Of a DNA stretch of 12,379 nucleotides, positions 6,560 to 12,379 are shown piece after piece; the first letter of the stretch is position 1; each line of letters starts with the position of its first letter. The notes under the pieces are model-generated. The model was not told the origin of the DNA. It worked only from the letters and a program-made list of their open reading frames with translations, and did not search any database. Location: the NCBI GenBank assembly GCA_050743625.1, contig JBOGED010000138.1, forward strand, positions 1-12,379. The letters run 5' to 3'. The DNA is from JBOGED01 sp050743625 (GTDB lineage: Bacteria > Actinomycetota > Nitriliruptoria > Euzebyales > Egibacteraceae). A program made the position numbers and the translations under genes.

Positions 6560-6880
6560 TCAGGCCGCCTGCGCGGCTTTGGCGGTCGCGCTGATCGAGG
6601 CTGTCCGTGATGCCCAATGGCGAGGCACCGCGCGGATGCGCTCGACGTTAGGCGTACGTGGCCTCCGGTCACGCTCGTGTTGGAATAGGTCGCCCGGGGG
6701 GGGTCCTCTCGCTGTTCCACAGCGTGCCCGTGCTCGGTGGGATCCGCGACATCAAGACGCTCGAAGCGATCTCGACTATCTGCGGCGAGTGGCTGAGCCC
6801 GCAAGAGTCGCAGTCGCACTCGGTCAGCCGCAAGCGTCGGCAGACATCATCACCTGGCCGCGCCCCGAGGCCCTCGACGT
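6560..6880 (+). pseudogene. Deleted copy of the conjugation coupling ATPase
   Basis: Three blocks match, in order, the C-terminal half of the ATPase encoded at 9790-11603. Block 1 (about 6560-6620, product VALIEAVRDAQ) matches 10790-10850 (VALIEAIRDAQ). Block 2 (6701-6840, in another frame) matches 11045-11180; over one 31-residue stretch I count 23 identities, including VLGGIRD, TLEA and ICGEW. Block 3 (6843-6872, DIITWP) matches 11388-11417 (EIITWP). The gaps between blocks are shorter than in the intact copy, so at least two deletions occurred, the first removing the Walker B motif. A run of eight G at 6696-6703 lies at one deletion join. The divergence suggests a related older element rather than a recent duplication. 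Confidence 0.85.
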
Positions 6881-7269
6881 CCGGCGGTTGGCTCACCCAG
6901 CGTTCGGGGCCAAAGCGATGTCCGGACAGTCGATCAGTCGATCAACGGACACAAATCCCATTGAGGCCGGAGCTTCGGACTGACCGTTGACCGCTCGGTC
7001 TGCATCGTGTCCTTTTACCCAGTTCAGTGCGACCACAGGTGACGGCTATCACCAGAGAGCTGTCACCTGTTCCTGTTTAATCTTCGGTAGCGAGTAGCTG
7101 GTCGGCCGGGCCAGCTTCGTCCGTTACAGCGGCGATTCGGTCACGGCGACGCTGGGCGTGCAGCCGCTGCCGGCATGCGAGCGCTCAGCCGGCTGGAGCT
7201 GTCCGTCAAGGTGAGCTCTTCGCGCACCGGCGCCCTATCCCCTGGGGCTTGCTCCTGGGCCATTCATCG
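6881..7269. other. 390-bp stretch without a recognisable gene
   Basis: This lies between the deleted ATPase copy and the TetR remnant. It holds a short tandem duplication (CAGTCGAT twice, 6928-6943) and the hairpin listed at 7035-7070. No protein family is recognisable on either strand. Confidence 0.4.
7035..7070. terminator. 13-bp stem hairpin, possible terminator
   Basis: Arms ACAGGTGACGGCT (7035-7047) and AGCTGTCACCTGT (7058-7070) pair along 13 bp with a single G-T pair, around the loop ATCACCAGAG. TCCTGTTTAATC follows on the plus strand. It is the longest uninterrupted stem I see between genes and could terminate transcription from either side, or be a protein-binding dyad. Confidence 0.4.
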
Positions 7270-7655
7270 CTAGGGTCCTTGCACAACGTCGGCGATGACC
7301 GTGGTCACCATCTTGCGGACGGCGCCAGCCTCCGGCGAGGTGCCCTTCCGGTCGGCGAATAGCAGATGCCCGACCCCGATCAGCCTGGGAGCGTGTCGAC
7401 GTCGGCATCCGCCGCGATGCGGTCCAGGTCGCGCTCCGCGGTGAGGTAGGAGGCGATCATGGCCGTAGCTTCCGTCAGGACCGGGAAGCCGGCGGCCTGG
7501 CCTGGCGTAGCCGGGCGCGCAGGTTATCCCGGGAGATGATGAGGCCGACGATCGCCGCAGCGACTGACTCGAACAGAGCCCTCAGCGCTTCGGTGAGGTT
7601 GTCGGCGGCGTCGAACAGTTGCTCGCGCGCGTCGCGGATGGCTACCCCTGTCGTA
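7270..7655 (-). pseudogene. TetR-family regulator remnant, DNA-binding domain deleted
   Basis: Pieces of a TetR/AcrR-type repressor in three minus-strand frames. The first has VAIRDAREQLFDAA, the usual lead-in to the helix-turn-helix, followed at once by DNLTEALRALFESVAAAIVG, which belongs to the ligand-binding domain; roughly 70 residues including the whole DNA-binding domain appear to be missing. This frame ends at TGA 7475-7477. The second has PVLTEATAMIASYLTAERDL and RIAADADVDTL. The third has GHLLFADRKG and AVRKMVTTVIADVVQGP, ending at the TAG 7270-7272. The start codon is not evident: the bases before VAIRD read GGAGGGATACGACAGGG. It diverges from the methyltransferase gene, as such repressors often do from their target. 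It cannot bind DNA as a TetR protein. Confidence 0.8.
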
Positions 7656-7736
7656 TCCCTCCTTCCTTGGTGGACCTACCCGGTTGAAGAGTGTGGGCAC
7701 GTGCCGCAGAAGCAATCACGTCCTTCCAAGCGCGAG

Positions 7737-8515
7737 CTTTATCAAGACCGGCAGGTGGCGGAGTCGTTCGGCTCGGACCCGAACGCTACGACCGGGCTCG
7801 GCCCCGCTACCCAGGCGCCATGGTGGAGGCGATCGTCGACGCCAGTCCCGGACCCGACGTCCTCGACATCGGCTGCGGTACCGGCATCTCCGCCCGGCAT
7901 CTCCAAGCCGCTGGCTGCCGGGTGCTCGGGGTCGACGTCGATGCGCGAATGGCCGAGTTCGCGCGCCGCAGCGGACTCGAGGTCGAGGTGGTGGCGTTTG
8001 AAGCCTGGGACCCCGCCGGCCGGGTATTCGATGCGGTCGTTTCCGGGCAGGCCTGGCACTGGGTGGACCCAGTCGCGGGCGCGGCCAAGGCAGCCGAGGT
8101 GCTCCGTCCCGGTGGCCGGCTGGCGCCATTCTGGAACGTCGGCCAGCTCCTGCCCGCAGCGGCCGAAGCCTTCTCTGCGGTCCATCGCCGAGTGATGTCC
8201 GGCTCGCTGGCCGACATGTGGGCGAGACCTGCCCTGGACGGGTACTCGGTGTTGTTCACCAAGGCGGCCGACGGGATTCGAGAGGTGGGCGCGTTCGCGG
8301 ACCAGGAGCAGTGGCGATTCGAGTGGGAGCGGTCCTACACCCGGGAGGATTGGTTGGACCAGCTGCCTACGCACGGCGGTTACGCCCAGCTCCCGCCGGC
8401 ACAGCTCGAGGAGCTGCTGACGGGCATGGAGGCTGCCGTCGACGCGATCGAGGGCAGCCTCACCATGCACTACACCACCGTGGCGGTCACCGCGGCGCGA
8501 ACCGGCACCGTCTAA
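7737..8515 (+). CDS. Class I SAM-dependent methyltransferase, N-terminal frameshift
   Basis: A methyltransferase with a Rossmann SAM-binding domain. In the main frame (7784-8515): ERYDRARPRYPGAMVEAIV, motif I VLDIGCGTGISARHL, the acidic end of strand 2 VLGVDVDARMAEFA, motif II/III GQAWHWVDPVAGAAKAAEVL, and LRPGGRLAPFWN. The substrate is unknown. The expected N-terminal lead-in, LYQDRQVAESFGSDP, lies in a different frame (7737-7781); one base is missing in GACCCGAACGC, where the family has GACCCGGAACGC or similar. No good start codon is seen for the upstream part. Translation from the in-frame ATG 7820-7822 would still give 231 residues with the whole SAM domain, but no ribosome site is evident there. 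Likely a pseudogene by frameshift or a sequencing error. Confidence 0.85.
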
Positions 8516-9016
8516 CCCGGCTTCCGCTGTGCCGAGGGCACTTGGCCAAGGAGACGAAGAACAACCAGTCCCCGCCAGAAGAAGGGCTAGCTCGATGCCC
8601 CCAACCTTGTGAGGGCGTAAATCCTGACGTGCATAGGTCTTCAACCGGCGCCGCGACAAGGGCGCGACGGGCAGCGTGCTGGCCCTGGCGGCGGCTTCAA
8701 GCTGTGCTCGCAGGTGGTCGGCTCCGAGCTCGTGTGCTTGGACGGCCCTGATGCGATTGTGCGCGCGATGGCGATCTGCTTTGCGGTGTCGGGGAAGTTG
8801 AGGCGGAATTCGTGTCGGGACACATTCAGGTGGCGCTGAACGTCTGCTCACACGCAGTGCCGTCACTCCAAGGCGACGCGGCGATCCGGTCCGCCGAGAT
8901 CGCAGACGAGGCAGAACGATCACGAGGAGGACGCAGCGTGACACCCTGCCGCCAAACGACCCTTCCGCCGGCCGAAGGCCAAAAGTCATACCACCCCTGA
9001 CCTGCGGTTTTGCCAG
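8516..9016. other. 500-bp stretch without a recognisable gene
   Basis: Between the methyltransferase and the tRNA-like site. Minus-strand frames contain AVQAHELGADHLRAQLEAA and, in another frame, SRHEFRLNFPDTAKQIAIAR, which look more protein-like than random GC-rich sequence and may be debris of one gene. I cannot assign a family. Confidence 0.35.
8938..9000 (+). CDS. Possible 20-residue ORF with strong ribosome site
   Basis: GTG 8938-8940 follows CGAGGAGGACGCAGC, one of the best ribosome sites in the window, and the frame ends at TGA 8998-9000, 17 nt before the tRNA-Pro-like sequence. No homologue is recognised; the peptide is hydrophilic. It may be the start of a gene truncated when DNA joined at the attachment-like site. 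Confidence 0.2.
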   Translation: MTPCRQTTLPPAEGQKSYHP

Positions 9017-9078
9017 TCGGGATGCCGGGATTTGAACCCGGGATCTCTGGTCCCCCAGAAGGGTTGGCCATCATCCCG
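9017..9078 (-). pseudogene. tRNA-Pro-like sequence without D-arm; candidate att site
   Basis: On the minus strand the acceptor strands CGGGATG (9072-9078) and CATCCCG (9018-9024) pair over all 7 bp, with discriminator A. The T-arm CCGGG-TTCAAAT-CCCGG (9025-9041) is perfect, and a 5-bp anticodon-like stem TCTGG/CCAGA encloses only GGGA. First pair C1-G72, discriminator A, a TTCAAAT T-loop and GGG in the loop all point to tRNA-Pro(GGG). Only 30 nt separate acceptor and T-stem where about 41-42 are normal; there is no D-arm and the anticodon loop is short, so it is not a working tRNA. Such elements usually integrate at tRNA 3' ends and leave partial copies. The conjugation operon starts 160 nt to the right. 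Confidence 0.65.
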
Positions 9079-9236
9079 CCACGTACCCACACCCCCCTAC
9101 ACCCCCTCTGAGCTGCCGGTTCTCGCTCTGAGACACGGCGCGTTCCCTCCCGCTACCCGGACCTGCTCGGGCGTCTGGCGCCAATTCGTCACCAAGCCGC
9201 CGCCTCGATGCGCCGGCCTTGCATGGGTGGTCGGCG
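9079..9236. promoter_or_regulatory. Leader region of the conjugation operon
   Basis: The 158 bases between the tRNA-like site and the first operon gene must hold its promoter unless transcription enters from outside. The left part has runs of C (ACACCCCCCTACACCCCCTC at 9089-9108), so the minus strand is strongly G-rich. CTCTGAG occurs twice (9106-9112, 9125-9131). I cannot place a -10/-35 pair with confidence. Confidence 0.3.
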
Positions 9237-9455
9237 GTGAATGACTACGCCGAGCGTCTGACCCAGCTCGTCGACGAACTGCGACACGCTGACGGGTTGA
9301 TCACGCGATTGGTGGCGGAGAACGAGCAGCTCCGGGCTGAGCGGGATCACCTGTCCTGGGTGGTCACGGCCTTGCGTGAGCGGGCCGAGGCGGGTCATGG
9401 CTTGTCGGTCGTGGAAGGCGGTCGCTCTGCCGCCAGTCGGCTCACTGCGGGGTGA
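9237..9455 (+). CDS. Small coiled-coil protein, first gene of the conjugation operon
   Basis: A 72-residue hydrophilic protein. Leucines and other hydrophobics at heptad-like spacing (LTQLVDELRHADGLITRLV, then ENEQLRAERDHL, VVTALRERAE) predict a coiled coil over most of its length. I take GTG 9237 as start; an in-frame TTG at 9219 is the alternative, and neither has a strong ribosome site. The stop TGA (9453-9455) overlaps the GTG at 9452, so the next gene is probably translationally coupled. No family is recognised; short coiled-coil proteins are common at this place in actinobacterial conjugative elements. Confidence 0.65.
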   Translation: MNDYAERLTQLVDELRHADGLITRLVAENEQLRAERDHLSWVVTALRERAEAGHGLSVVEGGRSAASRLTAG

Positions 9456-9793
9456 CGGTGATGGGATCGCATCTTCACCTGGACGCGTTGATGACCACCG
9501 TGCCCCCCGAGGGCACGCCGAGTGGCGTCCGCGATGTGGTGTCCACGTTGTGCCGCAGGCTATTCAAGGCGCACCGGGTGGATTTCGTCCGCGACGAACA
9601 CGCCGAGACGGTCCTGGCGACCCTGGCCGTGGTCAGCGACGCGGTCCGCGCCATGGTCGCCGATGAGGGGCTGGAACCGGGCCGGGCGTGGGATGAGGTC
9701 CGCCGAAACGTCGTCACCGCCATCTACGACACCCAGCACGCGGTGCGCGCCGACCGTGACCTGGGCGGCCGATCCACGGGGCGGTCACGATGA
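9452..9793 (+). CDS. Hypothetical protein of the conjugation operon
   Basis: Up to 113 residues, starting at GTG 9452, GTG 9458 or ATG 9461; the first overlaps the preceding stop as GTGA and is preferred for that reason only. The sequence is soluble and mostly helical-looking (VRDVVSTLCRRLFKAHRVDF, AETVLATLAVVSDAVRAMVA, AWDEVRRNVVTAIYDTQHAV), with no membrane segment, no signal peptide and no motif I can name. Its stop shares the ATGA at 9790-9793 with the ATPase gene, so the two are likely co-translated. The position directly before the coupling ATPase suggests a transfer accessory protein; that is inference. Confidence 0.7.
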   Translation: MTVMGSHLHLDALMTTVPPEGTPSGVRDVVSTLCRRLFKAHRVDFVRDEHAETVLATLAVVSDAVRAMVADEGLEPGRAWDEVRRNVVTAIYDTQHAVRADRDLGGRSTGRSR

Positions 9794-10221
9794 GCGCCCG
9801 TCAACAGCTGATCGAGGCAGCCGCTGACGGGTTGCGCTGGACCGTCTGGTTGGGCCTGGCCGCCGGCGCAGCTGCCGCACTGCCGGACCTGCCACAGGCA
9901 CCGCTGTGGGTGCCGACCGCCGGTCTGGCCGGCACCTTGACGGTGGCTCGCGTCGCGGCCCGGCGCGCGCAGCGGGCCGGCCGACTACGGGTTGACGTAG
10001 ACGCGCTCGACGCGGTCCGCCGCGACGCAATCCGCCTCGGTGGGGGAGCGTTCATCGGCCTTGACGAACTGGCCGGCGGTGTGGTGCACGCCCCGGCCGA
10101 GTGCGCCGCGCTGGTCCTGGCGCCGCCCAGGGCGGGCAAGACCTCCGACGTCATCAACCCCACGGTGCTGTCCGCACCCGGGGCGGTGTTCACCGCCTCG
10201 ACCAACCCGACGTGCTCATGA
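9790..10221 (+). CDS. Coupling ATPase (VirD4/TraD-like), N-terminal part with Walker A
   Basis: The first 143 codons of a type IV coupling protein, the membrane ATPase that brings DNA to the conjugation channel. Two hydrophobic stretches near residues 17-33 and 38-55 (TVWLGLAAGAAAAL and VPTAGLAGTLTVARVAA) are probable membrane anchors. RLGGGAFIGLDELAGGVVHA leads into the P-loop LVLAPPRAGKTSDVINP at 109-125. After TASTN the frame is lost: one base is missing in a proline codon at 10207-10208, and the frame stops at TGA 10219-10221. The remainder of the protein continues in another frame at 10209. Restoring the base gives a single protein of about 604 residues, normal for this family. Confidence 0.85.
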   Translation: MSARQQLIEAAADGLRWTVWLGLAAGAAAALPDLPQAPLWVPTAGLAGTLTVARVAARRAQRAGRLRVDVDALDAVRRDAIRLGGGAFIGLDELAGGVVHAPAECAALVLAPPRAGKTSDVINPTVLSAPGAVFTASTNPTCS

Positions 10222-11603
10222 CCACCGCTCGAGCTCGGTCACGGTTTGGGACCATCTATCTGTTCGACCCCACCGGCCACGCCTCGACCGGATTGCCCGA
10301 CGGGATCGTGCCGCTGCGCTGGTCGCCCTTGGACGCCGCCGGCACGTGGGAGTCTGCCCGCCGGCTGGCCAAGGCCATGGTCAGCGCGTCGCCGGCCGCG
10401 AAGGGCACGCGGCATGAGGATCACTGGACCTCCCGCGCCGAGGCGCTCCTGGGACCGCTGCTTTACGCCACCGCGCTGGCCCGGGGTTCGATGCGTGAGG
10501 TCGTCGGCTGTGTGCTCACCGGCCGGGTCGACCAGGTCGAGAAGGTCCTGTTGGAGGCCGCAGCCGACGGCAACCGCGACGCCGCGCTCGCGCACGAGGT
10601 GTTGAAGGGAGTGCAGCGGGCGGCCACCGAGGAGCGGCAGTCGATCTGGTCGGCGACCGCGGACGTCATCGACGTCTACACCACCTCCGAGGCGTTAGAA
10701 GCCGCCTCGCGATCCAATTTTGATCCCGCCGTCTTCGTACGCTCTACCGACACCGTGTATGTGGCGGCCGCCGCGGAGCAGCAAGCGTCGGTGGCGCCGC
10801 TGGTGGTGGCCCTGATCGAGGCCATCCGCGATGCGCAGTATCGCCGGCACCGCGCCGCCGTGATTGCCGGTGACGACCCAGGCCCGCCGGTGTCGCTGGT
10901 GTTGGACGAGGTCGCCAACGTCGCGCCTATCGCGTCCCTGCCCGCGCTCGTGTCAGAAGCCGGCGGCCAAGGCCTGCACGTCGTCGCCGCGTTGCAGGAC
11001 CTGTCCCAGGTGCGTGGCCGCTGGGGACCCGAGATCGCCGAAGGCTTCCTCAGCCTGTTCCAGCACGTGCTGGTGCTGGGGGGCATCCGTGACACCCGCA
11101 CCCTGGAAGCCCTGTCGGTGATTTGTGGGGAGTGGGACCGACCCGAACTGGCTGTCTCCCGATCCATCTCCAGGACCCGCAAGCCGGGCCAGTGGCGCCG
11201 CGAACGCACCCGCAGCTGGTCGGCGCAGTCGTCCTTCACACGCCAACGTCGTCTCGACCCCGGTGAGATCTACGCCCTGCAACCAGGCCGCGGGCTGTAC
11301 CTGTCCGGGTCCGGGTGGCGCATGGTCCGGCTGGCGCCCTACTACGCCCACCCCCGCTGGCAAGCCGCTCTCGCCGCCGCCCCACAAGAAATCATCACCT
11401 GGCCCACCCCGCCCCCGCCCCCGATCGACCAGGGCCTGGACGGGCTCGACGGGGCCGTCATCGGCGCTCGGCGGCGGATCGTGGACCTGCTCGCTGACCT
11501 CGACACCAACACCGGTGGCGGCAACGGCCGCGCACAAGGCCGACCCCCGCGCGGGGATAGCGACGACGGTGGCAGAGAGCAGGGTCAGGGGAGGCGGCCA
11601 TGA
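10218..11603 (+). CDS. Coupling ATPase (VirD4/TraD-like), C-terminal part with Walker B
   Basis: Continuation of the coupling ATPase in a second frame; homology resumes at codon 10209 (DVLMTTARARSRFGTIYLFD). ATG 10218-10220 overlaps the stop of the N-terminal part as ATGA, so a separate 461-residue product could be made by translational coupling. Motifs: FDPTGHAST, VPLRWSPLD, DHWTSRAEALLGPLLYATAL, Walker B VSLVLDEVANVAPI (DE at 10905-10910), and the TraM-recognition segment LVSEAGGQGLHVVAALQDLS then QVRGRWG, VLGGIRDTRTLEALSVICGE. The C-terminus is Pro-rich, then Gly/Arg-rich and disordered. The stop shares ATGA with the next gene. The deleted copy at 6560-6880 is its relative. Confidence 0.9.
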   Translation: MTTARARSRFGTIYLFDPTGHASTGLPDGIVPLRWSPLDAAGTWESARRLAKAMVSASPAAKGTRHEDHWTSRAEALLGPLLYATALARGSMREVVGCVLTGRVDQVEKVLLEAAADGNRDAALAHEVLKGVQRAATEERQSIWSATADVIDVYTTSEALEAASRSNFDPAVFVRSTDTVYVAAAAEQQASVAPLVVALIEAIRDAQYRRHRAAVIAGDDPGPPVSLVLDEVANVAPIASLPALVSEAGGQGLHVVAALQDLSQVRGRWGPEIAEGFLSLFQHVLVLGGIRDTRTLEALSVICGEWDRPELAVSRSISRTRKPGQWRRERTRSWSAQSSFTRQRRLDPGEIYALQPGRGLYLSGSGWRMVRLAPYYAHPRWQAALAAAPQEIITWPTPPPPPIDQGLDGLDGAVIGARRRIVDLLADLDTNTGGGNGRAQGRPPRGDSDDGGREQGQGRRP

Positions 11604-11894
11604 CACCGGGCCTGTTCCTGATCGCGGGGCTGCTGTTCATCCTCGCCCTGCTCGCCGGGTTAGCGCTGCTCCTTTGGGTGCTGGTGGCCGGCGCGACGGC
11701 CGCGCTGCACTACGCCGCCCTCCAACAGCACCACCCGCCGTCCGACCCTCATCTACCCGATATGGGTTGACCAGCCGCCGCCCGGTCCAGGGCCCGCGGA
11801 TCATTGGGACGCATTCGACCCGCCGGCAGCGCGCGTCATCGACGTCACCTCGCACCGCGGCCCGCAGCGCCGACGGAGGAGGGCCTGGCGATGA
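11600..11894 (+). CDS. Small membrane protein, probably frameshifted
   Basis: ATG 11600 overlaps the ATPase stop and follows GGGGAGG by 6 nt. As it stands the frame gives 56 residues ending at TGA 11768-11770: one long membrane segment (FLIAGLLFILALLAGLALLL, extended by WVLVAGATAAL) and a short tail. From about 11664 another frame is open without any start codon, and it reads like protein: LIYPIWVDQPPPGPGPADHW, DAFDPPAARVIDVTSH, ending at TGA 11892-11894, which shares ATGA with the DUF2637 start. The simplest reading is one gene of about 98 residues with an indel between about 11730 and 11760. Function unknown; one-pass proteins of this kind are common in actinobacterial transfer operons. Confidence 0.65.
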
Positions 11895-12379
11895 CCGCCC
11901 CGCCCATGACCCGGCTGGAAAGGATCGCCGCAGCCGCGGTCGCCGGAGTCGCGGTGGCCACAGCCACCACCAGCTTCCACGCCCTCACCCAACTCCACGC
12001 CCGCGCCGGCGCACCCGACTGGCTCGCGCCGATGCTGCCGATCGCCTTCGACGGCATGGTCACCGCCGCGTCCATGGCTGTAATCGCCGCCCGCCGCGCC
12101 CGCCGTCCCGCCGGCTACTCCTGGTTCCTCGTCGCCGTCTTCACGACCCTGAGCATTGCCGGCAACGCCATCCACGCGGCACCGCAAGGACGGCTCGCCG
12201 CGCTGATCGCCGGTACCTTCCCCGCCACCCTGTTCCTCTCCTTCGAGCAGCTGCTGCGCATCACCACCCTCCAACGCACCCAGCCCGCGCAGCAGCGCGA
12301 ACCCGACGCGATCCCACGCGAAACCGGCGCGGACCCCGGCGCGCCCAGTGACCAGGAGGACGCGGGGCTGCGCGGACGG
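11891..12379 (+). CDS. DUF2637 membrane protein, 3' end beyond window
   Basis: At least 163 residues, open at the right edge. DUF2637 proteins are found mostly in actinobacterial conjugative plasmids and integrative elements and are sometimes linked to plasmid spread between hyphae; their mechanism is unknown. ATG 11891 overlaps the preceding stop and lies about 10 nt after GGAGGAGG. Membrane segments: RIAAAAVAGVAVATATTSFH (10-29), MLPIAFDGMVTAASMAVIAA (47-66, with the family's conserved Asp), YSWFLVAVFTTLSIAGNAIH (about 75-94) and LAALIAGTFPATLFLSFEQL (about 101-120). A hydrophilic, probably disordered tail starts after LRITTLQ. In related elements a replication initiator and an integrase often follow. 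Confidence 0.88.
   Translation, partial: MTAPPMTRLERIAAAAVAGVAVATATTSFHALTQLHARAGAPDWLAPMLPIAFDGMVTAASMAVIAARRARRPAGYSWFLVAVFTTLSIAGNAIHAAPQGRLAALIAGTFPATLFLSFEQLLRITTLQRTQPAQQREPDAIPRETGADPGAPSDQEDAGLRGR

Noticed and set aside
7742..8989. A 415-codon minus-strand frame opposite the methyltransferase
   Set aside because: The opposite strand has unmistakable SAM-methyltransferase motifs; the antisense product is Arg/Gly/Pro-rich with no family features, as expected from GC-rich codon positions.
9017..9078. A functional tRNA-Pro gene
   Set aside because: No D-arm, only 30 nt between acceptor and T-stem, and an anticodon loop of four bases.
10201..10221. Programmed ribosomal frameshifting in the coupling ATPase
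   Set aside because: No slippery heptamer is present at the shift and I see no strong downstream structure; a lost base is simpler.
11125..12351. A 408-codon plus-strand frame across the ATPase 3' end and DUF2637
   Set aside because: It overlaps well-supported genes in other frames and its product is a Pro/Arg/Thr-rich low-complexity sequence.
1..12379. CRISPR array or a defence/toxin-antitoxin locus
   Set aside because: No regularly spaced direct repeats and no protein with defence, toxin or antitoxin motifs was recognised.

Overview
The window reads as high-GC Actinomycetota DNA. The support is GC-rich third codon positions, frequent GTG starts, and best family resemblances to actinobacterial proteins: a DUF2637 membrane protein, an AICE/plasmid-type conjugation ATPase, a RibD-like reductase and an acyl-CoA dehydrogenase. 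I cannot name the genus from the sequence alone.

Layout. 1-1371: the 5' two thirds of a group II intron on the minus strand. Its reverse transcriptase (RT) stops at the GTPQG motif, inside a 34-nt near-perfect palindrome with related TTATG-type motifs beside it. 1372-1760: a dyad, a possible 24-residue leader ORF, a hairpin, and the first part of a SRPBCC-family gene that is frameshifted and cut off. 1746-2339 (-): an intact RibD/DHFR-like reductase. 2340-3089: no recognisable gene. 3090-4358 (-): an intact acyl-CoA dehydrogenase with Asp at the position where many family members carry the catalytic Glu. 4359-5025: no recognisable gene. 5026-5766: two broken metabolic genes facing each other, a thiolase (+) and a hydantoinase B/acetone-carboxylase-like gene (-), fused tail to tail. 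5905-6469: an intact divergent pair of small stress-type genes, a GlsB/YeaQ-like membrane protein and dodecin. 6560-6880: a deleted, frameshifted second copy of a conjugation ATPase. 7270-7655 (-): a TetR-family gene that has lost its DNA-binding domain, divergent from a SAM methyltransferase (7737-8515, +) with a frameshift near its N-terminus. 9017-9078 (-): a tRNA-Pro-like sequence without a D-arm. 9237-12379 (+): a compact operon typical of an actinobacterial integrative conjugative element or plasmid: a coiled-coil protein, a hypothetical protein, a VirD4/TraD-like coupling ATPase split into two coupled ORFs, a small membrane protein, and DUF2637.

Interpretation. The window looks like an accessory-region graveyard at the edge of a conjugative element. 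The tRNA-Pro-like 3' end next to the operon is what an attachment site would look like, with the element extending past the right end. A deleted ATPase copy 2.2 kb further left suggests an earlier, now eroded element of the same kind. Many of the broken genes carry single-base indels, so sequencing error must be excluded before each break is taken as biology. Large deletions, fusions and truncations in the same genes cannot be explained by base-calling errors.

I do not see a convincing new defence or biosynthetic system. The most unusual items are the palindrome at the RT breakpoint, the split ATPase with an ATGA overlap between its Walker A and Walker B halves, the paired ATPase copies around a tRNA-like site, and the leader-ORF/hairpin arrangement before the SRPBCC gene.
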